A DNA stretch of 64,000 nt from Pelobates cultripes (GCA_933207985.1 OW240914.1:132243905-132307904); one strand, 5' to 3'; numbered from the stretch's first letter, positions 45,800-57,249 are shown. The notes: generated from the sequence alone by a model not told the origin. Numbers and translations are program-made.

Positions 45800-46530
45800 A
45801 AGAGGGGGTCACCCAACAAGCACAAGCATACCATGCAGTATAGGCCAGCAGGGGAGGGGGTCACCCTCAGTCTGAACATAATTGGACACTGTAGGTACAG
45901 TAGTGCCGTAGTGGTTAGCCGTATAATAAAGTAACCAGACATTGCCGGTCCAGCAGTGCAGACGGCAGGTGGGGGTCACCCTCATATAACCATAACCGGG
46001 CATTGCAGATCCAGCAGTGCTGTACGTAAGAGGGGTCACCCTCAGTGTGGTATCATAGAGGTCTGTACACCCAGTAGTGTAGTCTGCGAGAGGGGGTCAC
46101 CCTCATTATGGTTATAACGGGACCCTGTAGGTCCAGCAGAGTAGTCCACAGGAGGGGGTCACCCTCAGTATCTGCGTATAGCAGGGCACTGTAAGAACAG
46201 AAGCTCAATCAGTGCGAGGGGTACCCTCTTTTATGGGAATACCCGGACGCTGCAGGTCCAGCAGTGCAGACTGTAGGAGGGGTTCCCCCTTGGTATGATA
46301 ATAACAGGACATTGCCGGAGCATTAGTGTAGGAAGCAGGAGGGGGTCACCCTCAGCATTAATCCTACAGGATGCTGTAGAGCCAGCCAGAGTACTCATTG
46401 GTAGCCATGTTGCCAGAGGGAGGGGGTCACCCAGCCCACAATGGTGTCACACGTCCATTATTATGTTCCAGTATCGGGTAGAGCCCCAGAAATATGGACG
46501 GGGAGGGGGGTCACCCCCTTTAATAACAGG
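45800..46530. repeat. degenerate ~61-bp minisatellite with GGGGGTCACCC core
   Basis: About eleven units of 60-64 bp (some longer), each carrying GGGGGTCACCCTC or a variant (for example near 45855, 45968, 46032, 46091, 46153, 46340, 46420). The period is not a multiple of three in most units and unit lengths vary, so it is not a coding repeat. It lies between the RT remnant and the left ITR of the DIRS element. Confidence 0.85.
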
Positions 46531-47556
46531 GCTGTATGTAGGACCAGGTAGCCCCCCTGAGGGGTAGAAGGGTCCATACAGCTAGAAGCTGACTCACATC
46601 TACAGACCACTCAGGTATTATATTAGGATATACTTTTGAAGTGTATGTATAGTGGAAAAATTTAAGTCCCTTGCAGGAAGGGCAGCAAATCCGAGGCAGG
46701 GGAGCTAGGTGCTGAAAAACAGGCCATTTAAAATTTTTGAGAAAATGACTGAACCTTAAGAGAAAGACTTGATTAGCATATATCACATGTGGCATAGTCT
46801 TGTTAAACAATGATTTTTTATTTGAGCAGTAACATGCCCCTTTAAATCTGAGATTCACATTTAATTAGTAAAAAAAAGCATGACAAGTCTACTGCTAAGA
46901 TAGAGAACATAGTCACATTGCATCAGACATCATAGTAAGCTGCAGTTGTGAGCTGAGAGAGTGCCTGGGACCTGGATCTGTTACATATGCAGCATGTGAG
47001 ACAGGCACAGTAAGTAGGGGGATAGCTGAAAAACTGGTCTATCGCCCCTGATATAGGGAGAGGGGAGGGTGGCCACAGCAGGCCAGTTTGGTGTGTGAGA
47101 CCGGGCTGTTCGCAACGCACAGAGCCCATGCGGCTCCTAAAAATGGCCACCGCGGCTCCAACAAAATGGCCGCCGCAGCCGCAAAAACCGAGCGCGGTCT
47201 ACCGCGTGGTGATCGTGTGGCACTGCCATGGTTGAAAAAGCTGCTCAGCAAGCGGCCAGGGGCTGCGGGGAGCAGGTGGGGAATAAGGGAGAAAGGGTAT
47301 GGGCGACAGAGCCCAGCAGGGGAACCTGGGGAGGGGGAAACAGATTACAGGCAGAGCTAAAGAATCATAGCAGGGGCACCCATTCCCCATACAGCAGAGT
47401 AAGAAAAAAACTGCATAAAGTAACCCAGAATAACAATAAATCAATGAGCAGTATCCAGAATCTATCAGATAAATAGCCGAAATACAGCAACAGATGTTAA
47501 CAAAAGATAATGCAGCTACATAGTATTAAGTGGTATAGGAAATAACACAGAATAAA

Positions 47557-47712
47557 CTGCCTAGTTAAACCCAGCAATAGACTGCCTAGATAAACACAGC
47601 AGACAAACTGTTAAAACAAATCCAGCAAGAACCCTGCCTAAATAAGTCCAGCAATTAAGCTGCCTAAACAAACCTAGCAAATAGACTGTTTAAATAAACA
47701 AGCAGCATGTAG
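47557..47712. repeat. ~26-bp minisatellite
   Basis: Six units of 25-27 bp on the pattern ACTGCCTAAATAAACCCAGC, near the left ITR of the DIRS element. Confidence 0.82.
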
Positions 47713-47845
47713 GATAAAAAATAAATAAAATAAAAATAAATAAAAAAAACAACAACCAAGAGAAAAGACAACTTTGAGTTGGTGAGTGCTCACCTGGAGG
47801 CAGCAGCAAAGAAGGAGGAAGTGGAAGAGCCTGCTTAGGGTTTTT

Positions 47846-47962
47846 TACTGTTGCTTTGTTCTGATTGGTTGTTTTGAAAAGTTCTGTTAACTGTTTCTTT
47901 GCTGCTGGAGGTTTCAGTAAAGAAGGTAAAGCAAATATGAAGCCTCCTGTCCTGCCATAAAA
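47846..47962. repeat. DIRS inverted terminal repeat (left end)
   Basis: Partner of 42502-42617; ends GCCTCCTGTCCTGCCATAAAA just before the resumed TTAA element. Confidence 0.88.
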
Positions 47963-48058
47963 TTACGGTTGAACAGACATATAGCACAAATTCCAGTTTT
48001 TGTTTAGGTTTTGTTTTGATCAGAGCGTGCACTATTGACTCCGTCCTGAAGGGGTTAA

Positions 48059-49494
48059 GCTATTTTCATCTAAAAAATATTTTGAATTCACAATTTTGTT
48101 CTTTAAAAAAAAAAAAAAACAACAACACATAAATACATACATACCAGTCAGTACACATTTACATCAGCTAAAATCAATCATTTTAACATGCACTAAATAG
48201 TCTACAAAATTTTGCACAAATTGTAGCTAATAAATAGCTTGGAGGCAGAAGATTCCACTCAATATTAAATTAAGCAAACTAGGAAAAATTAAAAAAAGAA
48301 TTAATGAAGAAAAAAAAAGAGAAATAAAAAGAGTTAAAGAAAAAACAGAATTCCTCATTTTGAAAGCATTAAAAATGATATATCAAAAGTAAAGAAAACA
48401 AAACATATCTAAATATCTTACACAACAATCCGACCCTTTCACTTAATGTCAGCAGGCCTGAGGGAAAGTGCACCACAAGTACTTGTTTAACACATCTTAG
48501 AGTTAAATTCAAGCCATTTTACCCCCCAAAGCATTATGCAGTGCATGAGTAACGCTGATTGGCAGTCCTGCTCGACAGCCTTTCCTTTTCATGAATTTAT
48601 GCTGCGATGACATGCTCAGTTTGTGGACAGAGGCATTGTATTTCTGATTGCATCATGGACACATCCACCAGCGGTGCTCCACACACAATCAAAATGTGCA
48701 GGCATCCTTGACAAGTACAAATCACCATATCTAGCAATTGGTAAGCTACATATTCATCTCAAAACAGTCAGTCATTATTAAGGTTTTTGACTTGTCTAGT
48801 AAGTTAAGGCATGGTCAGTATCGAATGCACATTATTATTTAGAAAAATATCTTAGTCATGAATGATCTAAAGAATCGTTTAAAATAACAGAAACAACAAT
48901 ATTGAACTCATATTTGAATGGATAAGACATGCAACTGTCCTCCTTTAACAATATTTATTTGAAGAGCAAAAGTGCCCTAGTTCCTGTTCATGTACATATC
49001 ATTTATATCCTGGAATATTCTGTTTTTGCAAAAAAAAATCCAAGTCTTTTTTTAAGTGTCTTTCTTTTCTCCTTTTTCAGTTTCTGTTCATTCTCTTGGT
49101 AACCCTGGAGTGTGATTATAGTGTGCCAACTAGTGTTGCAGTTGCCTTGCATGTGCAAAATGGTATGACATAAACCAACCAATCTTTTTTTGTAGCAGAA
49201 CTAAATGCATTTGTATCATTATTGTAGCCATGGTGTTTATCTAATCATTTATCGTTTCTTTTCAGCATGTTTTTTTCAACCTGTCTACATCCTCACATTC
49301 TATCTGACTGCCTTTTTAAGAAACTGTCATTGGACATGGATGTTCTTTGAATTTCTGTCTGATATTGTTAGTAACATTTGAGCTTCTAATGCAGAATGTG
49401 AAGTACTAGTTAGTGTGGTTAGGAGATGAGAACTGTGCAGAGGTGTATTCTGCTATGCTGGTCACTGTGGCTGTTACAGATACTGGATGATAAC
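48059..49494. other. unassigned intergenic DNA
   Basis: No gene or bounded element; A-rich stretches at 48105-48119 and 48280-48350. Confidence 0.4.
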
Positions 49495-49684
49495 TCTTTG
49501 CCCAGTGGCGTACACACAACCCATTGGGTCCCGAAAACTGATCCGTGCCCCCCTCCCCCCCCGCACTTACTCTGTGCAGGCCGGGGTCGCAACACATGGC
49601 GACGGGCACCTGGTCGCTGGGGTCACAGGGCTGCGACCCCTGCGACCGCGGTATGTACGCCAGTGCATGCAGATACACATACAC

Positions 49685-50042
49685 TTAAAGGACCACTACA
49701 GACACCCATATCACATCAGCTCAATGAAGTGGTCTGGGTGCCAGGTCCCCCTATTTTTAACCCTGTAGCTGAAAACATAGCAGTTTCAGAGAAACTGAGG
49801 GTTAATCTAGCCTCTAGTGGCTGTCTCATTGACAGCCGCTAGAGGAGCTTCTGCGATTCTCACTGTGAAATAACAGTGAGAAGATGCTGAACGTCCATAG
49901 GAAAGCATTGAGTAATGCTTTCCTATGGGCGGTTTGAATGCGCGCGCTGCTCTTGCCGCGTATGCGCATTCTGAGCTGAGAGGCAGATCGGGGCAGAGGG
50001 ATCCCCAGTGCCAAGGGAGTCCGGCGCTGGAGAAAGGTAAGT
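49685..50042 (+). mobile_element. hairpin-chain MITE, truncated copy B
   Basis: Starts TTAAAGGACCACTACAGACA and follows copy A (27709) hairpin by hairpin up to GTAAGT (50037-50042), where the CA array begins; the right terminus is missing. Confidence 0.85.
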
Positions 50043-50049
50043 GCTGAAG

Positions 50050-50490
50050 ACACACACACACACACTCTCATGAACAGACGCATACACACTAGCTAACAGA
50101 CACACACACACTCTCACGAACACACGCATACACACTAGCTAACAGACACACACATTTACTGACAGACACACACTCAGTGACAGACATACATACACACTCA
50201 CTGACAGACAGACACATACACACTCACTTACAAAACACACACTCACTAACAGACACCTAACATACTCAGTAACACACACACAGTAACACACTTACTGACA
50301 CACACAAACTAACACACACACTGACACAAAAACTAACACACACACACTCTAACACACACACACACTCTAACACACACACACACACTCTAAAACACACACA
50401 CACACTCTAACACACACACACTCTAAAACTAACACACACACTAACACACACACACTAGCACACATACACACACTCACACACACACTCCAA
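50050..50490. repeat. CA-rich minisatellite
   Basis: Irregular units such as AACAGACACACACACACTC, ACTGACAGACACACACTCA and ACACACACTCTAA. Confidence 0.93.
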
Positions 50491-50851
50491 CATACACACA
50501 CGAAGCGCCCCCCCGAGTGCTTCCTCTTCAGCTCTCTCGCCCCATGTACTGATACCGGAGCTGGAATATGACATAAATTTCCAGCTCTGGTATCAGTGCG
50601 GTGTGTGAAGGAGCTGGGCAGAGAGCGCTCAGGGGAGAGTGCTCCCTCGTGCACCCGCCAGCCGTCCGCCGGGTGACACCAGTGCCAGCCTCAAGGGGCC
50701 CTGAGATGGCCGGCTTCTGGGTCCCTCAGGAGAAGAGGCTGGCCACACTAGGTACGTACTGGGTCACAGGGCGGCCGGGCCCCCTGGTGGGCCAGGCCCG
50801 GTCACAGCCACGACCCCTGCGACCCACGGTATGTAGGCCACTGGCTTTGCC

Positions 50852-53440
50852 ATTCCCTAGTTCCCAGGAACATGTTCTTTTATTTAAAGCTAATGATAAC
50901 CTTAACAGGGGGTAGGACCAGGTGAGGAGATTAAAAACCTGTATGGTCATGATGTCTCTGCTTTCTCTGGCGTGAGATATTTTAGTTGTTTAGGCTTGTG
51001 ATGGTTGTGATCGATGTGACGGTTAAGCTAAAACTATTGGGCACATTTATTGAGATCGAAATTAGAGATCATTTAGCTTGATGTAGTCCAGTCTTGAGCT
51101 TATCTATACAGGGCTTAAAACCTCTACATGAAGCAATTTGCTGCCTCTTTTTGGTTGAAAAGATGTTGCTCTAAGGTACTCTAGGATGTCTCTCTTTTCC
51201 CACTCTATAATGTCCTTGTCATCTTGGAACTAGACTCTTTCCTCCTTCTACAATTGCTGTCCCATACCCCTTGCATCCACCCTCTTTCCTATCCTAGTAT
51301 TTCTCCATATGTCATTTAGAGGACACTATTGAGTTAGAAATACAAACCTACATTCCTAATAATAGTAGACGATTTCTACTTTGTTTTAAATAGTCTATTT
51401 TTGCCCTGTGGACTCTATAATTATAATGGAATATTAAGAGTTTTTAACCTTTGAGAAAGCTTACAGGAGCCGTTTGTAAATAAATAGTTGGTTCTACAGT
51501 ACCCTGTCCTATGTCACTAGTGGTGATCTCCTGGAAATGCAAACGTTTCATAGAGTAGACCAAACAAAAAAGTGTAAAACTAGGAATATCCTAAACATAC
51601 ACAAGAGGGTGCTAAATACCAGATAGAAATGAATGGATTGACCAATTTAGCAGTTTTAGTATGTAGTATAAAAACGCATCTATAAAAGACCGAAAAATGA
51701 AGGAAAAAAAAAACCAAGGCCAATGAAAAATATATTTATTAAACACAGTAAAATAAGATAAAATGACACTCATAAAGATCATATAATACCACTTACAGTA
51801 CAATGGGTAAGTGTAAAACACACCAATACCCAGTCTGTGACCCTAAAGCTCTTTAACTAACTGAAATAGATTAGGAGTTTGGAGTGTTCACGAAATACTA
51901 AATTCATCAAGTGAAAATTAGAACAATTGAAAACTTACATTACCTGATTTGATTTTTAATGAACTGCCGAAATGTATATACATAATTGACAACATACTTA
52001 GTTTAGACATATGTGAAAAAGGTGTTTTTTTCTTTAGAGAGATTACAATCAATACGGATTTGAGGCACAGTTCCTTATTAGGTAAAAGTGCAATAGAAGT
52101 TGGTGAATTAGAAGGCACACTGTTGGTATGCTGATAAATACAATATTATCTTATTGAAATGTTAATTTGGTTTTTATATTCACAATGGATGGCTGAGGCA
52201 AAGTCATTAATGGATATTGACATTGTGCACAGTGAGAAAATCAAACTCGGGTGAAAATTGTTTTTCCTTCAACAGAAAAAAATGTAGATGCTCAAATTTC
52301 GGTCATATATCAGTTCGGCTCGGCAGACTTTTGGTAACAAAAATTTGATTCAGCAACTGAAACAGACAAAGGGCACACAAATAAGCCAGTCCGTGTACTG
52401 CAAAATATATACATAACATAATAACACACTATTAAGTATATGTTTTGAGTAGTTTGTCACCATTTGGATCCCAGATCAAGTGAGAAGTGAGCAATAGAGG
52501 GGAAAAGAGGAGGAGCATTAAAAATACACACATGGTCGCACCCAGAGTGGGCTCCTAGCGAAATCCCACAACTATGCAAATATATTGACTTGCCACTCAA
52601 GAAAACATGTTCTGATTTTGTTGGAGACAATTTCCATGGGACACATTTGGAGGCTTTTTGCAGCTCGACCAGTGGTGTTAACCTGAAACCACTGAAGCCT
52701 ACCTGTCGGTGCAGTCAGAAGAAACGGCTAATCTCCCTGCTGCTCAGCCTGCTGTGGTGCATAGAGGTGGAAGAGGCCACTGTCCCCCCCCAACCTGCCG
52801 ATAAGGGTCATCCCAGCACCTACTCATTGGTTTTAGATTCCCACTAAGGGTGCACCTGCGACCCTGCAAGCGTCCGGGTACACTGAGGCCTAACGTAACC
52901 CCGCACACAAAATGGCAGACATACGGCATACCTTGTCACAAAACATGATAGATCCAATTATGCTGCATCTGGAAGAAATCTTTGCAAACTGGCTGATAAA
53001 CAAAACCAGTAGGTGGAGAGGAGACAGAGTGACAGTTCACTGCAAAATCCACCTTCAGATACCTCCGGATCCACATCTGGCCTTGCTAAGCAGCTGATCT
53101 CCACACTACCACGCCTGAAACAGCAGAGAAGAATTGCCCGACCCCCTGACACCATCATGGATGTTGCTGTGGCTACTGCAATTCCAGGTTGAGGGCCTTA
53201 AGGGGTCATACCCTGGTGCATCTTCCACACCCCTGTAGGGAGCATCATCAACATCAAGTGAGAACTGCATATAGGTTTTCACGAAGGCCTGGAAGAGTTG
53301 ATGGTTCTAGAACACTGGGACTTTATCTTAACTTGGGGGCCAGAAGCCAAGCTTGGGTATTAGGTGAAACATCTGCATTTCTGTTGATATATGTGATGTG
53401 GGATTAAGTTGGATGCTTAAGTTCATACTTTAACTTAACA
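50852..53440. other. unassigned DNA, with a GC-richer repeat-like block
   Basis: 50852-52500 is featureless AT-rich DNA. 52540-53400 is more GC-rich and repeat-like. It contains a 61-codon frame (52912-53094) starting MADIRHTLSQNMIDP, a style of short ORF I associate with frog retroelement 5' regions, but I cannot assign a family. Confidence 0.35.
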
Positions 53441-53579
53441 CAGTGGTTGCCAAACTTTTTAGGTTTAAGGCACCCTTAATATTTCAATATGTTTTCAAGG
53501 CGCCCCAAGTCAAAACAAATTTCTAGATTGAATATCTATAAAGTGCTGAGGCATATACTGGCGCTGTACTGTAACGTTT

Positions 53580-53850
53580 AGTGTTGGTGTTTGAAGGAGT
53601 GCTTGTATATAATTTTAGTGTTTTACAGGGGTGTTTGTACGTAATGTTTGTGTTTCATTGCAGGGGTGTGTTTGAATGTAATGTTTACTTTTCAATGTGG
53701 ATGTACATTTTTGTGAAGTATTTGTGTTTGAGTGAAGGGGTGTGTTGGTATATCATATTGGAGTTTGAATACAGGGGTGTGTTTGTATGTAATATTTGTG
53801 TTCGATTGCAGAAGTGTGTTTGTATGTTGTGCTGGTGTTTGACGGCTTGA
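53580..53850. repeat. GTGTTTGTATGTAAT-type minisatellite
   Basis: About five irregular units of 45-55 bp around GGGGTGTGTTTGTATGTAAT. Confidence 0.8.
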
Positions 53851-53867
53851 AAGGACGCTACCACATA

Positions 53868-54290
53868 CAGAGATATACTTACACAGATATACATGCACAT
53901 TAACACACAGATACATATAAATACACTGACACATACACACAAATTCATAAAGACAAGACACATAGATACACACACTGACACATACACACACCATAACACA
54001 CACAAACGCAAACTCTGACACACAGATACACACACCCTGACACACACAAATACTGACACATGCACATACCATGACACAGCTATACACACTGACATGAAAC
54101 ATACACTCTGACACACTGATTCACACCCTGACACACATATGCACATACACAGATGCACATTCTTACGCACAGATGTGTGCGCGCACACAGACACACACAC
54201 AGATACACACAGAAGCACACTGACATATATGCACTTATACACAGATGCACACCCTAACACACACGCACACACAATCTCACATAAACACAT
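53868..54290. repeat. CA-rich minisatellite
   Basis: Units such as ACACAGATACACACACTGAC. The long minus-strand frame here (53685-54320, rich in C, V, S) is a by-product of the repeat. Confidence 0.92.
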
Positions 54291-54560
54291 GGAAGTGATA
54301 TTTTTTATATCAGCAGCCACCCTCCTGTTAGCTTACCTTGTGTGTATAGGAGGGTGGCTTGCTTGGAGTTCTGGTCCTTCTGCTGGCTGGTGGAAGTGAG
54401 GGGTCTGGAGCAGCTCTTCATGCTCCTCTTTAATCATTCTGCCTCTGTAGCCGCCTGCTCTCCCTCCCACGCTATATCCCTCCACAAAGCTGGGAGGAAG
54501 TGACAGGCTGTCACTTCCTCACAGCCTGCCGACACTCCAGGGGCTCGGTCACGGTCCAAA

Positions 54561-55498
54561 ACAAAAATGCTGTGTATTTTACTCATGATGACTACATGTA
54601 TCACTTCACAGGTTATCCTCTGTCTTATCCACGTTATTGTAAAATCTCACTGCATGTTAAAATAAAAAAATACATGTTTGTGTATATATTTATTTAATAT
54701 ATAATATAGAAATTCAGACTTTTTTTTACTGCTTCTCATTTTTTCCCCTTATTGCTTACTTCTCACTTGATCTGTAAATAATTTCAACATTTAGTGACTG
54801 TCCCCTAGCAATTAGTCATTTTTGTTTCCAATCAATTCTCTCTTATTTTGTGCACCACTGTCGGAATTCAGAATCATAAACCAAAATGATCATGCTCGGC
54901 CATTGTATGGTTTGGTTGATACATGAATCAGGTACCTTTCAGCTCCCAGTTTGGTAAATTGACTGATCACACGATCGACTCACGTCCAGATGAATTGCAG
55001 TTCAGAACAAAATGAATCTCTAAGACTTATACTAATAATTTAAAAATGCAAATTATGTAATTATTTCATCTATGGATCTCAAGTTAAGTATGGTAGAAAG
55101 AAGTACACCATTTTAAATGATTGAATTCCTTTTGACAGATTAACATTTGTGCACGGGTAAGGGGGCTGTCATGAATATAATATATAATTATATTATTTAG
55201 TTATAATACCTACAGTATACATACAATAAACAACTAGTAAAAATTAGAGGACTAGAGTAGCTTTCCTAGAGGAGGTAACCCATATATTAATAATCTAAAA
55301 AGATAAATGAAGATTAGAATATGAAGTATCAGGGTAGACAATTATGTAGAAGGCTGATGATATGAGCAATAATGGGGAAGTGTAACTTGGTAGTCAAAGA
55401 TGATTTCAGACAGATGAAGAATCAGAGCCTGCTTAAAAATGCAGCAACACTTCAGAGTATGGGAAGCTGACTAAATGATAATGAAATATTTCTTCAAA
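54561..55498. other. unassigned DNA downstream of OR copy 3
   Basis: AT-rich; no gene. Likely holds the OR 3' UTR near 55400-55498. Confidence 0.4.
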
Positions 55499-56422
55499 CT
55501 ATCGATTGATAAACTTCTTCACTCTTCTATGTAATGCATTGATCATATCCTTGTTCCTCAGACTATATATTAAAGGATTTAAGATGGGAGTCACTGCTAG
55601 ATAAAGCACAGAGAACAATTTGTTAATAATCCCAAATTGTGCTGACAGTGGCATCATATACACAAAGCAAAGTGTTCCATAAAACATGACAATAATTGTT
55701 AAATGAGAAGTGCAAGTAGAAAATGTTTTTCTTCTATTGGCCCTACTTACCATTAAAATGTTTGTAATTATATGAACATAAGACAGAACGATACACAAGA
55801 ACGGGCAAAGTCCCATGAAGAATGTTTCTAAATACACCATAATTAGAAATGTTACAGTGTCCCCACAAGATATCTGTAGCATGGGTTTGATGTCACAGAA
55901 CAGCTGATCTATGAATTTGTGACTACAAAAAGTTATTTGTGTAGCCACGACAGTGATAAAAAGAGAATTGCAGTAACCAGATGTCCAGCTACCAGCCAGA
56001 AGAAGCACACAGTTTTTCTTTTTCATGACAAGCGGATAGTGTAGTGATCTGCAAATTGCAACATAACGATCATAAGCCATTACAGTTAGCAATAAAATTT
56101 CAGTACAGGCCAATGATGTGAAAAAATAGAACTGAGTAAAACAGGCAACAAAGGAGATTCTATTTTGTCCCGTTAATAGAATATCCAGCAGTTTTGGAAG
56201 TGTGACTGAGGTATAAGACATGTCCACAAAGGATAGGTTGCATAGAAAAAAGTACATGGGAGTTTGGAGAAGTGGATCCATGTAGATAACGATGACAATC
56301 AACATGTTCCACATTAAACATATTAAATAGAGGATTAAAAATATGACAAAGAGTGGAATCTGTCTGCCACCACCAGCAAATGCTAATATATAAAAGTCTG
56401 GGTCAAATGTGTGATTGTTCAT
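55499..56422 (-). CDS. olfactory receptor, class II, intact (OR copy 3)
   Basis: Odorant receptor of 307 residues counted from the ATG at 56422-56420; the codon before it is TTG, so a start at 56425 is not supported. Motifs: NHT glycosylation site at 3-5, PMYFFL at 55-60, MAYDRYVAICRS at 115-126, SY at 214-215, KTFSTCTSHL at 232-241, PILNPLIYSLRN at 269-280; C94 and C176 fit the conserved disulfide. It shares the unusual MWNM in TM1 and NLSFVD and TLPKLLDILL in TM2-ECL1 with copies 1 and 2, so it belongs to the same subfamily group but is clearly more diverged. A splice-acceptor-like site lies 24 nt upstream. Intact and probably functional. Confidence 0.97.
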   Translation of the reverse strand: MNNHTFDPDFYILAFAGGGRQIPLFVIFLILYLICLMWNMLIVIVIYMDPLLQTPMYFFLCNLSFVDMSYTSVTLPKLLDILLTGQNRISFVACFTQFYFFTSLACTEILLLTVMAYDRYVAICRSLHYPLVMKKKNCVLLLAGSWTSGYCNSLFITVVATQITFCSHKFIDQLFCDIKPMLQISCGDTVTFLIMVYLETFFMGLCPFLCIVLSYVHIITNILMVSRANRRKTFSTCTSHLTIIVMFYGTLCFVYMMPLSAQFGIINKLFSVLYLAVTPILNPLIYSLRNKDMINALHRRVKKFINR

Positions 56423-57165
56423 CAAAATTATTGGTTCTTCAACATCCTATAAAACAAGAAAAGTACAGATTAATCTTCCTCACAGTATTTAAATAGTAAA
56501 AAAGGAAGACAATTGCTTCAGACTTATATTGTAAAATTATTTTGACGTAATTGAGACTATAGTATACTTTAAAGTGGAACATAGCATGTATTTAACTTTT
56601 CCCTTTCAACTTCCATGCCCTTTGGTGATAGAGGATCTGAATGGAACACAGGATATTGATGTAGAAGGGATGGACTTTAGGAAAGCTCCCATGGAGATTC
56701 CACACATTGGCTCAGGAGCAGAGGAAACCATGGTCTGCAAGGCAAGAATGGAGCAATCAGAATGACTGCGACTTTTTTTCCTTGAACAATCTCTTGAGAA
56801 ATGTAACTAGAAGTGGAGACTGGGGGAAGTGCATTCTCCAGTAGGAAGTCCCATTTGCTGGACAGAATACAGATTAAGGAGCAGTGCACACACAAAACTA
56901 TTATTACTTGGGAAAACCCAAAGAGAATCCCAGGAGGAAGGATTTCCCAAATTAGTGGATTAATCTCATAAGAGTAGGCCTTCGGTTGCTAGGACAGGAC
57001 CTGCCAAAAATGGGGTACATTGGCATTGTTGCAGGCTTATGCAATGCACAATCATATACTGTAACTAAACCTCAATTATTTTACAAGGTTAGGTGTTTTT
57101 AAAAAAGCTATTCTGTGAGCTATAAAGTAGCTGTCTAGTGAATAAGCGAGTGTGTTGGATCTTGT
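56423..57165 (-). promoter_or_regulatory. OR copy 3 upstream region with acceptor-like site
   Basis: Minus-strand TTTTCTTGTTTTATAG ends at 56447, leaving a 24-nt leader before the ATG. This fits the 3' end of a 5' UTR intron. No matching donor was chosen. The rest of the block shows no gene. Confidence 0.35.
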
Positions 57166-57170
57166 ATGAT

Positions 57171-57172
<2 letters not shown>

Positions 57173-57202
<30 letters not shown>
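57173..57202. repeat. (CA)n microsatellite
   Basis: About 14 CA units abutting the Tc1 terminus. Confidence 0.95.
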
Positions 57203-57206
<4 letters not shown>

Positions 57207-57249
57207 ATATTTGAACAAAACTATTGGGGCACCTGACTATTACACCAAC

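Larger units (their letters stand above)
42465..47962 (-). mobile_element. DIRS-like tyrosine-recombinase retrotransposon, degraded
   Basis: 5.5 kb with inverted terminal repeats of about 117 bp (47846-47962 and 42502-42617), an outer extension on the right end (42465-42497), and an internal complementary region (43056-43123) made of copies of both outer ends. This is the diagnostic DIRS layout. Minus-strand remnants of RT, RNase H and tyrosine recombinase lie in the expected order. Unlike LTR elements it shows no real target duplication (at most TTA). Confidence 0.85.
40508..48058. mobile_element. TTAA-target non-autonomous transposon, copy 2, split by a DIRS element
   Basis: Left TTAA at 40508-40511, right TTAA at 48055-48058 with a CCGTCCTGAAGGGG terminus. 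It is an inverted relative of 13474-15387: GC-rich end first (40508-40800, donor-like GTAAGT on the minus strand at 40628-40623), then TA/CA microsatellites, module repeats (41600-42440) and the AT-rich end. The right-hand 90 bp (47966-48058) is separated from the rest by the DIRS element at 42465-47962. A hAT MITE sits at 41256-41472. Confidence 0.75.
49503..50843. mobile_element. hAT-type transposon with nested MITE and CA minisatellite
   Basis: Ends CAGTGGCGTACAC and GTAGGCCACTG, flanked by TCTTTGCC (49495-49502) and GCTTTGCC (50844-50851), a 7/8 match. Inside: a shorter inverted-end copy (GTACGCCAGTG at 49658-49668), a truncated hairpin-chain MITE (49685-50042), a CA-rich array (50050-50490), and a palindrome related to that at 22231 (50552-50600). 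No transposase. Confidence 0.75.
53441..54560. mobile_element. hAT-type element, left end recognisable, with GT and CA arrays
   Basis: Begins CAGTGGTTGCCAAACTTTTT followed by AAGGCACCC, a known hAT terminus type. Two arrays follow (53580-53850 and 53868-54290), then a GC-richer part with a hairpin (GGAAGTGACAG/CTGTCACTTCC near 54494-54516) and a donor-like GTAAGC on the minus strand (54336-54331). The right terminus and target duplication were not found. Confidence 0.5.

Noticed and set aside
45800..46530. GGTCA cores as nuclear receptor response elements
   Set aside because: The core is GGGTCACCC rather than AGGTCA half-sites with fixed spacing; the repeat explains its recurrence.
53685..54320. 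211-codon minus-strand open frame rich in C, V and S
   Set aside because: It is generated by the CA-rich minisatellite; the residues simply reflect the repeat, and overlapping frames are open for the same reason.
54880..55020. GGTTTGGTT/CTCGGCC-like sequence as another hAT terminus; also 52280-52400 and 59740-59830
   Set aside because: Only loose resemblance to the GAATTCGG-type ends; no inverted partner or 8-bp duplication found.
56423..56425. TTG immediately upstream of the ATG as an alternative start of OR copy 3
   Set aside because: Vertebrate ORs start at ATG. The ATG at 56422 gives a normal 307-residue protein.
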